Part shown: piece after piece, positions 27,425 to 35,161 of the stretch
Numbering within the stretch: the stretch's first letter is position 1
Layout of the letters: each line of letters opens with the position of its first letter
Assembly: GCF_022844465.1 (NCBI RefSeq)
Contig: NZ_JALHLP010000005.1
Coordinates: 1 to 64,000, forward strand
DNA length: 64,000 nucleotides
From: Bradyrhizobium sp.
Lineage (GTDB): Bacteria; Pseudomonadota; Alphaproteobacteria; Rhizobiales; Xanthobacteraceae
Direction: 5' to 3'
Position numbers and translations under genes: made by a program
Notes under the pieces: generated by a model
The model's input: only the letters and a program-made list of their open reading frames with translations
Told to the model about the DNA's origin: nothing
The model's database searches: none

Positions 27425-27440
27425 AGCAAGGACCGGGCCA
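27425..27440 (-). promoter_or_regulatory. Sigma-54 promoter of fliK-flgD
   Basis: Read on the minus strand the site is TGGCCC-GGTCC-TTGCT. The -24 GG and -12 GC are separated by exactly ten bases as required. The -12 element is about 37 bases before the fliK start, leaving a leader of about 26 bases. FlbD, encoded at 19250, is the expected activator. Confidence 0.75.
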
Positions 27441-27503
27441 GCGCCGGCAGCAGGAATATACCATTAAATATCAATGCATTAGGTGAGAACAGGCGGTTGA
27501 TCG

Positions 27504-27526
27504 GGGGCGAGCTGCTCGCCCCTTTT
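27504..27526 (+). terminator. Terminator-like hairpin upstream of mnmA
   Basis: GGGGCGAG-CTG-CTCGCCCC is an eight-pair perfect stem with a three-base loop, followed by TTTT on the plus strand. No annotated plus-strand gene ends just before it, so it may belong to a small RNA or serve as an attenuator; it lies before the mnmA promoter I propose. Confidence 0.45.
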
Positions 27527-27580
27527 CTGCCCGGCGGCAAGATTTGCCGTCCAATAGCCCTCTCAAACGGGGGCGGCAGA

Positions 27581-27609
27581 TTGCCTCCCGAAGATACGGC
27601 ATATATTAA
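27581..27609 (+). promoter_or_regulatory. Candidate sigma-70 promoter of mnmA
   Basis: TTGCCT at 27581-27586 and TATTAA at 27604-27609 are 17 bases apart. Transcription from here would give a leader of about 130 bases containing the hairpin at 27666. Both boxes are imperfect, so the call is tentative. Confidence 0.4.
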
Positions 27610-27665
27610 AGGGCGGCGTCCGGTCCGGCCCGGCCTGATCGAAAGATGTCCTCGACAGATACTCC

Positions 27666-27691
27666 AAAGTCTTATCTGTAAAAGACTTTTT
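27666..27691 (+). terminator. Terminator-like hairpin within the mnmA leader
   Basis: AAAGTCTT and AAGACTTT form an eight-pair AT-rich stem with an eight-base loop, followed by further T residues (five T in total). It would lie inside the mnmA mRNA leader, 58 bases before the start codon. It may be a weak attenuator or the end of an upstream transcript. Confidence 0.4.
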
Positions 27692-27748
27692 AACCCTAGC
27701 CGCGGCGCGCAGGTACGATGCGCGCGATTGAATTTGATGACCCCTGCC

Positions 27749-28942
27749 ATGCCAAGCAGTCTCGATCTCGAAGGCCGGCCGCAGGACACGCGGGTCGTGG
27801 TCGCGATGTCCGGCGGCGTCGATTCTTCCGTGACGGCCGCGTTGCTGAAGTCCGAGGGCTATGACGTTGTCGGGATCACGCTGCAGCTCTACGACCATGG
27901 CGAGGCGACCCACCGCAAGGGCGCCTGCTGCGCCGGCCGCGACATCCACGACGCCCGCGCCGTCGCCGAACGCATCGGCATCCCGCATTACGTGCTCGAT
28001 TATGAAAGCCGCTTTCGCGAATCCGTGATCGACAGTTTCGCCGACAGCTACGCGCTCGGCGAAACGCCGGTGCCCTGCATCGAGTGTAACCGTTCGATCA
28101 AGTTTCGCGACCTGCTCTCGACCGCGCGCGAACTGGGCGCGCGCGCGCTCGCCACCGGGCACTACGTCGCCTCGCGGCGGCTGGGCGACGGATCGCGGGC
28201 GCTGGTGTGCGCGGCGGATTCCGATCGCGACCAGAGCTATTTCCTGTTCGCGACCACGCGCGAGCAACTCGACTATCTGCGTTTTCCGCTCGGCGACATG
28301 ACCAAGCCGCAGGCGCGCGAACTGGCGCGCCGCTTTGGCCTTGACGTCGCCGACAAGCAGGACAGCCAGGACATCTGTTTCGTGCCGACCGGCCGTTACA
28401 CCGACATCATCGGCCGCCTGAAGCCTGGCGCGATCGAGCCCGGCGACATCGTCGATCTCGAGGGCCGGGTCATCGGCCGGCACCAGGGCATCGTGCATTT
28501 CACCGTTGGCCAGCGCAAGGGACTGGGCATCGCATCCAGCGCGCCGCTCTACGTTGTCAGGCTCGATGCGGTCAGTCGTCAGGTCGTGGTCGGACCGCGC
28601 GAGGCGCTGCGGATGGATCGCATCCGGCTCCGCGAGGTCAACTGGATCGGCGACGGGCTGTTGGAGCAGGTCATAGGAGACGGGCTCGAGATTTTCGTGC
28701 GCGTGCGATCGACGCGCGCGCCGCAGCCGGCCTGGTTGCGCGCGGTCGATGGCGGCTATGAGGTCGAACTCGTGGCCGGCGAAGAGGGCGTGTCGCCCGG
28801 CCAGGCGTGCGTCTTCTACGATGCGCCGTCGGGGCGGGCGCGGGTGCTGGGCGGCGGATTCATCAAGAGTGCCACCGCACGGAACACGGCGTCGGGGACA
28901 GGGGAAACGCGCGCGCGGCTTGTCGAAGCGGTGCGCGGCTAA
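27749..28942 (+). CDS. mnmA: tRNA-specific 2-thiouridylase MnmA
   Basis: MnmA thiolates uridine 34 of tRNA-Lys, tRNA-Glu and tRNA-Gln using ATP and a relayed persulfide. The PP-loop SGGVDSS lies at 21-27, the catalytic cysteine C110 is in TPVPCIECN, and the second cysteine C210 is in QDICFVP. At 397 residues the length is normal. The start was chosen because [11 protein letters not shown] resembles the family N-terminus; ATG at 27737 in the same frame is an alternative and neither has a clear ribosome binding site. pmtA follows after 18 bases. Confidence 0.96.
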   Translation: MPSSLDLEGRPQDTRVVVAMSGGVDSSVTAALLKSEGYDVVGITLQLYDHGEATHRKGACCAGRDIHDARAVAERIGIPHYVLDYESRFRESVIDSFADSYALGETPVPCIECNRSIKFRDLLSTARELGARALATGHYVASRRLGDGSRALVCAADSDRDQSYFLFATTREQLDYLRFPLGDMTKPQARELARRFGLDVADKQDSQDICFVPTGRYTDIIGRLKPGAIEPGDIVDLEGRVIGRHQGIVHFTVGQRKGLGIASSAPLYVVRLDAVSRQVVVGPREALRMDRIRLREVNWIGDGLLEQVIGDGLEIFVRVRSTRAPQPAWLRAVDGGYEVELVAGEEGVSPGQACVFYDAPSGRARVLGGGFIKSATARNTASGTGETRARLVEAVRG

Positions 28943-28960
28943 GATATCGGGGCAGAGGGA

Positions 28961-29599
28961 ATGGCTGCGGATATCGACCGCGAGGGGGTCGAGAAGGCTT
29001 ATGGACGCTGGGCGCCGGTCTACGATCTGGTGTTCGGCAAGGTGTTCGACCAGGGGCGCCAGTCGACCATAGCGGAAGCCGACAAGATCGGCGGGCGCGT
29101 TCTCGACGTCGGCGTCGGCACCGGCCTTTCGCTGTCGGAATATTCGCGCAGCACGAGATTGTGCGGTGTCGATATCTCCGAGCCGATGCTGCGCCGGGCG
29201 CGCAAGCGCGTCGATACGCTCGGGCTCACCAATGTTGAAACCCTCGCGGTGATGGACGCCCGCAACATGGCGTTCAGGGATTCGTTTTTCGATGCGGTAG
29301 TCGCGCAATATGTCATCACCGCGGTGCCTGACCCGGAGCGCACGCTCGATGATTTCATCCGGGTGCTGAAACCCGGCGGCGAACTCATTCTGGTCAATCA
29401 CATCGGCGCCGAGAGCGGCCCGCGCCGCGTCTTCGAACTGGCGTTCGCGCCGTTGGCGCGGCGACTCGGCTGGCGGCCGGAATTCCCCTGGGCGCGGCTG
29501 ACCGACTGGGCCGCCGGGCATGGCGGCGTCACCCTGACCGAGCGGCGCCCGATGCCGCCGATGGGGCATTTCTCGCTGATCCGCTTCCGTAAATCCTGA
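28961..29599 (+). CDS. pmtA: Phosphatidylethanolamine N-methyltransferase (PmtA type)
   Basis: PmtA methylates phosphatidylethanolamine stepwise to phosphatidylcholine, a membrane lipid typical of rhizobia. The 212-residue soluble SAM methyltransferase opens with YGRWAPVYDLVFGKVFDQG, shows the SAM-binding VLDVGVGTGLS at about 45-55, the acidic VDISEPM end of strand 2, and the C-terminal MPPMGHFSLIR. This pattern matches the Rhodobacter-type PmtA group as I remember it. It is 18 bases after mnmA and probably co-transcribed. Confidence 0.88.
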   Translation: MAADIDREGVEKAYGRWAPVYDLVFGKVFDQGRQSTIAEADKIGGRVLDVGVGTGLSLSEYSRSTRLCGVDISEPMLRRARKRVDTLGLTNVETLAVMDARNMAFRDSFFDAVVAQYVITAVPDPERTLDDFIRVLKPGGELILVNHIGAESGPRRVFELAFAPLARRLGWRPEFPWARLTDWAAGHGGVTLTERRPMPPMGHFSLIRFRKS

Positions 29600-29673
29600 A
29601 CGATTTCTGGTCCGGATCAACAGCACCTCAATCTTGTCGCGGAACCTCGGCGCGCCCTGGCCGTTTTCCTCTC

Positions 29674-30030
29674 ATGGGAAACAAGCGCACCATTCTGCTC
29701 TCTTCTGTGTTGATCGCCGCCGCGACTGCGGCGGGCGCACAGGCCCCACCCACGCCAGCGACGCCCCCGACGCCAACCGCGCCGCCATCGACTGCGCGAC
29801 CGCTCGATTGCGCACCGATCCAGCAACCCGGCGCCGCGGTTCCGAACGGAACGACCACCGGGCAGCGGGCCGAGCCGCTCAGCGACAAGCTGGCCCGTGC
29901 CGATGGCGTGCTGTGTCCGCCGCGGGGGATCGATCCTGAAATTGTCGCGCCGACCCCGGATGCCGGCAATACGCCGGTGATTCCGCCGCCGGGCAGCCCC
30001 GGTGGCGACCCCACGATCCGGCCGAAATAG
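29674..30030 (+). CDS. Exported Pro/Thr-rich hypothetical protein
   Basis: The 118-residue protein begins with a signal peptide (MGNKRTILLSSVLIAAATAAGAQA). The mature part is rich in Pro, Thr and Ala with two cysteines (LDCAPI and VLCPPR) that could form one disulfide. It has no recognised domain and is probably periplasmic and mostly unstructured. It is 74 bases after pmtA on the same strand. Confidence 0.65.
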   Translation: MGNKRTILLSSVLIAAATAAGAQAPPTPATPPTPTAPPSTARPLDCAPIQQPGAAVPNGTTTGQRAEPLSDKLARADGVLCPPRGIDPEIVAPTPDAGNTPVIPPPGSPGGDPTIRPK

Positions 30031-30069
30031 CGCCATCTTGCAGGCGCTTGGCCGTTCCAATGGCTTTGC

Positions 30070-30098
30070 TTGACAGGCCGTTGACCCGCTCCTTATAT
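30070..30098 (+). promoter_or_regulatory. Promoter of the tRNA-Met gene
   Basis: TTGACA at 30070-30075 and TTATAT at 30093-30098 are 17 bases apart. The first base of the tRNA lies 48 bases after the -10 box. This fits a constitutive sigma-70 tRNA promoter. Confidence 0.6.
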
Positions 30099-30145
30099 GC
30101 CGCGCGTTCGCGAATGCGGCATGGCTTGCCGCGACGGTGAACCGT

Positions 30146-30222
30146 GGCGAGGTAGCTCAGCTGGTTAGAGCACGGGAATCATAATCCTGGGGTCGGGGGT
30201 TCGAGTCCCTCTCTCGCTACCA
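30146..30222 (+). tRNA. tRNA-Met (CAT), elongator type
   Basis: The 77-base sequence folds as a complete cloverleaf: acceptor GGCGAGG with TCTCGCT, D-arm GCTC/GAGC, anticodon stem CGGGA/TCCTG with loop ATCATAA, and T-arm GGGGG/CCCTC with loop TTCGAGT, then A-CCA encoded. The anticodon is CAT. Because the acceptor begins with a G-T pair and not the unpaired C1-A72 of initiators, it is elongator tRNA-Met; a lysidine-modified tRNA-Ile2 is a less likely alternative. Confidence 0.95.
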
Positions 30223-30338
30223 CTGAAATCTTTGTCCGGCCCGGACACATAGGTAACGGATCGTACCCAAGACATGGGTGACAACCTCGTGCCGAACGGG
30301 TTGTTTGATTTCATCTGCCTCGCGATGCTCCTTCGAGA

Positions 30339-30352
30339 TTGACCCAGGTCAA
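30339..30352 (+). promoter_or_regulatory. FNR/FixK-type box before the cytochrome gene
   Basis: TTGAC-CCAG-GTCAA is a symmetrical FNR/FixK-type site. Its centre is 40 bases before the first ATG (30386) of the frameshifted cytochrome gene, so activation at -41.5 would start transcription almost at that ATG, or slightly before a second ATG at 30398. Confidence 0.65.
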
Positions 30353-30385
30353 TCGCTTCCGCCGAATACCGCGCAGAATAATTTT

Positions 30386-30866
30386 ATGCGCAGGAGCATG
30401 AGAAATCTCGCGGCGTTGGCCGCGCTCGCCGCCGGATCGGCACTGCCGTTGACAGTTGCCGCCCAGACGTCGTCGAAGTCCGCCGCGGCTTGTCGACATC
30501 ATGAGCGCGGTCCAGTTCAGGCCTATGAAGCTCTGGACCGCCGGCGCGCAGAAGAACTGGCAGCTCGCCGGTTACCAGCTTGAGCTGGTGCGGGATAGCC
30601 TCACCGAGGCCGTCGCGCTCTATACCGACATACCCGTGGAAAATATCACGATGGTCGATCCGCCGATCAGGTCGATCGAGCGCGCGATCGCCGCCCGTAA
30701 CAGCGCGGCCTTCAGCAGGGCATTCGCCGAACTGACGACGGGATGCAACGCCTGTCATCAATCGATCGGCCGCGGCTTCATCGTCATGAAAGTCCCCGCG
30801 GCGTCGCCGTTCAGCAACCAGTCGTTCTCGCCGCAGGGCGGCAAGGGCAACGACGCTCGCCGGTGA
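30386..30866 (+). pseudogene. Cytochrome c'-like gene with a frameshift
   Basis: The first frame encodes a signal peptide (MRRSMRNLAALAALAAGS and on to VAAQTSS). The second frame, entered near 30485-30492, encodes LVDIMSAVQFRPMKLW and continues to a CNACH heme motif close to the C-terminus, followed by IGRGFI. A single missing base near 30488 joins both halves into a normal exported cytochrome of the c'/c-556 kind, which carry their heme near the C-terminus. As written the reading frame is broken, so it is a pseudogene unless the sequence has an error. It lies behind an FNR/FixK-type box. Confidence 0.75.
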
Positions 30867-30914
30867 TGCGCTTCGGTGCGCCTTGCCGCAACGACCATTC
30901 GATGTCCCTGACTG

Positions 30915-31553
30915 TCACCGGCCGGCCTTGCCCGCCGCCTTGATCGCGACCGACAGCGCCAGCTTGGTTTGCTCGACGATGTCTTCGACCAGTTCCTCGC
31001 GGCTGACACCGGCGAGCTGGCCGGTGAGCAGTCCCTGTTCGGCCAGCATGACCACGCCGTGCAGCGCGGCCCAGATCTTCAGGGCGCTTCGTTCGCGCAG
31101 CAGGTCGACGGCGGGCGCCTCCAGCGCCTCCAGCAAGAGCTCGAAGGTTTCCATCGCCGCGCCGTGGAGCTCGCTGCCTTTCGGGGCGCAGGCCATGATG
31201 CGCGAGGCGAACATCAGGCGATACACGCCGTTGCGGCGCAGTCCGAAATCCAGCGTCACTTGCGCAAAGCGCGACAGCTTCGAGCGATTCGACGGCTTTT
31301 CGATCGCCGCCCGCAGCATGGCTGAGAACTGGCGGAACGCCTCGGCGGTGGCGGCCGTCAGCAGCATTTCCCGGTCGGCGAAATGCTTGTAGGGCGCGGG
31401 CTGCGAGACGCCGAGCTTCCTGGCAAGCGCGCTGATGCTGACCGCTTCCGGGCCGCCAAGCTCGACCTCGCGCAACGCGGCCTGCACCAGGGCATCGCGG
31501 AGATCCCCGTGGTGATAGGCGTTGAGCGCTTTGCGTGCGGGTCGTGGCGGCAT
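30915..31553 (-). CDS. TetR/AcrR family transcriptional regulator
   Basis: The 212-residue protein has the TetR N-terminal helix-turn-helix (about 17-63, with SISALARKLGVSQPAPYKHFADRE) and a variable ligand-binding C-terminal domain (WHG-type by its overall layout, about 85-200). The start at 31553 gives the normal short leader before the HTH; the frame continues upstream but without family resemblance. It is divergent from the ferredoxin/P450 genes and probably represses them; the ligand is unknown. Confidence 0.88.
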   Translation of the reverse strand: MPPRPARKALNAYHHGDLRDALVQAALREVELGGPEAVSISALARKLGVSQPAPYKHFADREMLLTAATAEAFRQFSAMLRAAIEKPSNRSKLSRFAQVTLDFGLRRNGVYRLMFASRIMACAPKGSELHGAAMETFELLLEALEAPAVDLLRERSALKIWAALHGVVMLAEQGLLTGQLAGVSREELVEDIVEQTKLALSVAIKAAGKAGR

Positions 31554-31581
31554 TTCAATGTCATGATCTATAAGTTTTGAC

Positions 31582-31611
31582 TTGACAGCACAATGCCGGC
31601 GCGAATGTAAT
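31582..31611 (+). promoter_or_regulatory. Candidate promoter of the ferredoxin-P450 operon
   Basis: TTGACA at 31582-31587 and TGTAAT at 31606-31611 are separated by 18 bases. It faces the ferredoxin gene, whose ATG lies about 100 bases downstream, and lies within the region between it and the TetR gene, where a repressor operator would be expected. Confidence 0.5.
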
Positions 31612-31712
31612 ATGATATAACTTAACCGTGCGCCGGGCGCTTCGCTGCGCGGAAACGGCAACGCGTCAAGAACAAGATCATGCGCGGCAAGCGCCACAGA
31701 GGGGAACGCTGC

Positions 31713-31922
31713 ATGGCCGGAAAGCTGAGAATCCGCGTCGACCAGGACAAGTGCCAGGGACACGCGCGCTGCAAGTCACTGGCGCCCGAACTGTTCGAAC
31801 TTGATGGGTTCGGTAATGCCCACGAAATTGGCGACGGCTCGGTGCCGGCGGGCCTGGAAGACAAGGCGTGGCTCGCCCAGACCAACTGTCCGGAAATCGC
31901 GATCGAAGTGACCGAGGAATAG
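31713..31922 (+). CDS. Atypical [3Fe-4S]/[4Fe-4S] ferredoxin with CxxHxxC motif
   Basis: This 69-residue ferredoxin has cluster ligands C14 and C20 in CQGHARC and a distal C59 in NCP. The central cysteine of the usual motif is replaced by His17. Such CxxHxxC...CP ferredoxins are known in Rhodopseudomonas and Bradyrhizobium relatives as electron donors to P450s. A GAGGGGA site precedes the ATG. The gene is 63 bases before the P450 gene, with which it should form one operon. Confidence 0.9.
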   Translation: MAGKLRIRVDQDKCQGHARCKSLAPELFELDGFGNAHEIGDGSVPAGLEDKAWLAQTNCPEIAIEVTEE

Positions 31923-31985
31923 TCCGGTCCTGAGAACGATTGGGTCAATCTTGATTTGAACGAACCAAGCAGAGGAATTCGCCCG

Positions 31986-33206
31986 ATGTCCGATTCCGCC
32001 AGCGTCATGCCCGAACATCCGCCGGTGACCGACTGGGTCAATGATTTCGACCACACCGATCCGGCATGGACCGAAAACCCGTTTCCGATCTGGGACAAGC
32101 TGCGGGCGGTCTCGCCGGTGGTCCACACCGAGCGGTTTCTTGGTTGTTATCTGCCGACCACCTACCAGTCGGTCAAGGAAATCGCCTACGACACCGAGCA
32201 TTTCTCCTCCCGCCGCGTCATCGTGCGCGACGTCCGCCCCGACATTACCGCGACCGCGCCGCCGATCACCTCCGATCCGCCGGCCCACAAGCCCGCCAAG
32301 CAGCTGCTGCTGCCGCCGTTCACGCCCGATGCGATGAAGAAGCTGGAGCCGCGGGTCCGCGCCATCTGCAACGAACTGATTGACGAGTTCATCGCCGACG
32401 GCAAATGCGACGCCGCGGCTCGCTACACCAAGCATATTCCGGTTCGCGCCATCGCCCACATGCTCGGGATTCCCGAGAAGGACGGCGATCTCTTCATCAA
32501 ATGGATTCACGGCATCCTCGAACTCGGCATCAAGGATGACAGCGCGCTGATGGGCGCGGTGCAGGAGATGACCGCCTATTTCGCCGGCCACATCGAGCAT
32601 CGCAAGCAGCACCCGACCGACGATCTGATCTCGACGCTGATGAACGCCCGCGACAAGGACGGCCAACCTTTGTCCGACGGCCATGTGCTGGGGTCGCTGC
32701 GGTTGCTGTTGATTGCCGGCATCGATACCACCTGGAGCGCGATCGGTTCCTCGCTCTGGCATCTGGCCAGGACGCCCGCGGACCGCGCCCGGCTGGTTGC
32801 GGAGCCGGAGCTGATGCCGCTCGCGGTCGAAGAATTGCTGCGGGCCTATTCGCCGGTGACGATGGCGCGCGAGGTGATGAAGGAAACCACCATCAGCGGC
32901 TGTCCGATCAAGCCCGGCAACATGGTGCTGTTGTCGTTCCCCGCCGCCAACCGCGATCCGGCGATGTTCCCCGACGCCGACAAGGTGGTGATCGACCGCA
33001 AGGAAAACCGGCATGCCGCGTTCGGCCTCGGCATTCACCGCTGCGTCGGCTCTAACCTCGCGCGGATGGAAATGACGGTCGCGATCGAGGAATGGCTGAA
33101 GCGGATTCCGGAATTCCGGCTGGACCCGGCCGGCAAGGTCACCTGGTCGGAAGGCACTGTTCGCGGCCCGCGGCAATTGCCGGTGCTGTTCGGCAAGGCG
33201 AACTGA
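31986..33206 (+). CDS. Cytochrome P450 monooxygenase
   Basis: The 406-residue soluble bacterial P450 shows the I-helix AGIDTT at 244-249, the ExxR motif at E283-R286 and the heme-binding loop FGLGIHRCVG with the axial cysteine C353. The start at 31986 has an AGAGGAA site; the open frame extends ten codons further. Substrate cannot be told from sequence. Electrons should come from the adjacent ferredoxin; no ferredoxin reductase is present nearby. The subfamily is not assigned. Confidence 0.95.
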   Translation: MSDSASVMPEHPPVTDWVNDFDHTDPAWTENPFPIWDKLRAVSPVVHTERFLGCYLPTTYQSVKEIAYDTEHFSSRRVIVRDVRPDITATAPPITSDPPAHKPAKQLLLPPFTPDAMKKLEPRVRAICNELIDEFIADGKCDAAARYTKHIPVRAIAHMLGIPEKDGDLFIKWIHGILELGIKDDSALMGAVQEMTAYFAGHIEHRKQHPTDDLISTLMNARDKDGQPLSDGHVLGSLRLLLIAGIDTTWSAIGSSLWHLARTPADRARLVAEPELMPLAVEELLRAYSPVTMAREVMKETTISGCPIKPGNMVLLSFPAANRDPAMFPDADKVVIDRKENRHAAFGLGIHRCVGSNLARMEMTVAIEEWLKRIPEFRLDPAGKVTWSEGTVRGPRQLPVLFGKAN

Positions 33207-33324
33207 AACCGGCCTTGACGGCGAGCAGCGGGCGTACCGGCTGCCTGTCCACCACGTATTGACCCTGCCGCCCGTTGCCGCGATCATTGCAGCCGCTTGG
33301 TAGCGATGACCGGAGAGCAACGTG

Positions 33325-33750
33325 ATGACGGGTGGGCAGGACGCGGATGGGCCGCGATCGACCGGCGAGATCGCCAGTTATCACGCCCATATCTACTACG
33401 ACCCGGCGACCACGCGGCCTGAGGCCGAGCGGCTTCGCAACTGGATCGGCGAGCGCTTTTCGGTGACGCTCGGACGGTGGCACGACGTCAAGGTCGGCCC
33501 GCACGATCAGGCGATGTACCAGGTGGCCTTTGCCCGCGAGATATTCCCCGAATTTGTTCCGTGGCTGATGCTGAACCATGGCCGGTTGAGCGTACTGGTG
33601 CATCCGAACACCACCAATCCGCGCCGCGATCACCTTGATGATCCCATCTGGATCGGGCCGGCGCTCGCGGTACGTGCCGAGAAGCTGCCCGAACATGCCG
33701 AAATGGAGCCGGCGCCTGCGCCGAACACCCATCCGGTCCACCGACCTTAA
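33325..33750 (+). CDS. DOPA 4,5-dioxygenase-like protein
   Basis: The 141-residue protein has the YHAHIYYD motif near the start (about residues 19-26) and a second His-rich segment (NHGRLSVLVHPNT, about 92-104), as in the small DOPA 4,5-dioxygenase family that opens catechol rings. It is about 120 bases after the P450 gene on the same strand, so it might act downstream of an aromatic hydroxylation, but the substrate is unknown. GTG at 33322 is an alternative start. Confidence 0.8.
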   Translation: MTGGQDADGPRSTGEIASYHAHIYYDPATTRPEAERLRNWIGERFSVTLGRWHDVKVGPHDQAMYQVAFAREIFPEFVPWLMLNHGRLSVLVHPNTTNPRRDHLDDPIWIGPALAVRAEKLPEHAEMEPAPAPNTHPVHRP

Positions 33751-33868
33751 TCGCCGGGTGCGCTCGGCCGTCTCGATTATGCCTTACTTTAGCTTACATG
33801 ATGGCCAGACTTAGTCAGTGATTCACTTCCGGAATATCGCGTGATTCCGGGAGCCGAGCCGGGGACGG

Positions 33869-34846
33869 ATGGATCATATCAGCACCAGCGCGGCCGGGCT
33901 TGCTTCAAGCCGCGGCGCCCGATTGGCAGGCCAGGTGGCATTCGGTGTTGCCGCTTTCGCCGTGGCGTCGGGGCTGGCGGCGTGGATAACCGGATTCGAC
34001 CTCGCCGCCTTGCTGCACAATCCCGCATCGGCCAACGTCGCCGCGGTATCCTCGTTCGAGGACCGCTTTGCCACTCGATCGCTGCGCCCGTCGCTGGCCG
34101 GTTTGTCAACGCGTCCCGTCGCCGGTTCGCAGCGTCCGGACTTTGAGGCGGAGTTTGCCCATATCAACCGGCTGCTGGACCGACAATCGCGGGAGCTCCG
34201 GAGCGGACAGCCGGCGCCGTCCGTCGAGGCGATGATTCCGCTGCCGAGGTCGCGGCCGGCCGAGGCCAGTCTGGCCCCGAGAAGCGACGCGCCGCAGGGC
34301 GGCTCGGACAACCGCACCATGTTCGACAGGCTCGCCGACCTGGTGCCGATGCGCTTCACGCTGGCGTCGCTGACGCCCTCGGACGGGTTGTTGGGCGAGC
34401 GGAAGGACCTGGCCGCGCTCGGCTACGACAATTTCACCGCCGTCTACGATATCTCGGCGCGTGCGGTCTACATGCCCAACGGTGCCAAGCTCGAGGCCCA
34501 TTCCGGCTTCGGCAGCCTGATGGACGACCCCGCGCATGTCGACCGGCGCAATGTCGGCGCAACCCCGCCCAACGTCTACGATCTCAGGCCGCGCGAGCGG
34601 CCGTTTCACGGCGTCGCGGCGCTTCGCATGACCCCGGTCGGCGAGGGCGAGACCCACGGCCGCTCGGGACTGCTGGTCCATAGCTACCTGCTCGGACCCA
34701 ACGGCGATTCCAACGGTTGCGTCTCGATCAAGGATTACGACAAGTTCCTGGCCGCGTACCGCAATGGCGAGGTCAAGCGCCTCGTCGTCGTGCCGAGCCT
34801 GCGCGAAGGCCTCACCGCGTCGCGGCGCGCGGCGTCGCCGTCCTGA
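33869..34846 (+). CDS. DUF2778 (Tlde1-like) membrane-anchored protein
   Basis: The 325-residue protein has one membrane helix at about 23-42, a long Pro/Arg/Ser-rich linker and a C-terminal DUF2778 domain (about 190-310). Conserved catalytic residues of this family are seen: H211 in LEAHSGFG, H271 in LLVHSYLLGPNGD and C284 in SNGCVS. DUF2778 proteins include Tlde1, an L,D-transpeptidase-like type VI effector acting on peptidoglycan. No type VI genes are in this window, so a self-wall role is equally possible. Confidence 0.85.
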   Translation: MDHISTSAAGLASSRGARLAGQVAFGVAAFAVASGLAAWITGFDLAALLHNPASANVAAVSSFEDRFATRSLRPSLAGLSTRPVAGSQRPDFEAEFAHINRLLDRQSRELRSGQPAPSVEAMIPLPRSRPAEASLAPRSDAPQGGSDNRTMFDRLADLVPMRFTLASLTPSDGLLGERKDLAALGYDNFTAVYDISARAVYMPNGAKLEAHSGFGSLMDDPAHVDRRNVGATPPNVYDLRPRERPFHGVAALRMTPVGEGETHGRSGLLVHSYLLGPNGDSNGCVSIKDYDKFLAAYRNGEVKRLVVVPSLREGLTASRRAASPS

Positions 34847-34883
34847 TCTGCGATTGCCGGCGAGGTCGGATCTTCGCCTGGAA

Positions 34884-34897
34884 TTGACGCAGGTCAA
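34884..34897 (+). promoter_or_regulatory. FNR/FixK-type box before a small ORF
   Basis: TTGAC-GCAG-GTCAA is a symmetrical FNR/FixK-type site. Its centre is about 64 bases before the ATG at 34955, so activation from about -41.5 would start transcription near 34932 with a leader of about 23 bases. Confidence 0.65.
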
Positions 34898-34954
34898 AGG
34901 CGTCCAGTCCGAATGGCGTTACATGAAAACATCCCAGGGCAGGGGATGTAGCAC

Positions 34955-35161
34955 ATGACAACTCACTGTGAGCTGAGCTCGCGGGCGGCGCTTTGCAGGC
35001 AGCTCGCGCGGCGTGAACCGAACAGCAAGACCTACTGGCTGGCCGAGGCCGAGAACTGGTTGCGCCTTTCCCGTGAGCCGATTCATCCGGTGCGCATCGG
35101 CACCGAGGATCCGTTCGAACAATTTCTCGGTCTGATCGAACAGCGTGCCGGACCTAGCTGA
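34955..35161 (+). CDS. 68-residue hypothetical protein behind an FNR/FixK box
   Basis: This small soluble, probably helical protein has two cysteines (about residues 5 and 14) and a central YWLAEAENWLRLS helix. The ribosome binding site AGGGGA precedes the ATG. Its last eight bases overlap the 3' end of the convergent metE-like gene. I do not recognise the family; the FNR/FixK box suggests oxygen-controlled expression. Confidence 0.6.
   Translation: MTTHCELSSRAALCRQLARREPNSKTYWLAEAENWLRLSREPIHPVRIGTEDPFEQFLGLIEQRAGPS

Larger units (their letters stand above)
27390..27748. other. Divergent intergenic region fliK / mnmA
   Basis: These 359 bases hold no gene I can support. On the minus strand is the sigma-54 site for fliK. 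On the plus strand are a terminator-like hairpin at 27504-27526, a palindrome CGGCAA-GAT-TTGCCG at 27535-27549, a sigma-70-like promoter at 27581-27609 and a second hairpin followed by T residues at 27666-27691. Confidence 0.65.

Noticed and set aside
27563..29626. 687-codon minus-strand frame opposite mnmA and pmtA
   Set aside because: Both plus-strand genes are secure; the antisense translation shows no recognisable motif.
31571..31624. TAAGTT ... AACTTA as TetR operator
   Set aside because: The two six-base arms are 42 bases apart in an AT-rich region, so chance is likely.
33869..34846. Evidence for a type VI secretion locus
   Set aside because: Only the DUF2778 domain points that way; no tss, hcp, vgrG or immunity-like gene lies in the window.
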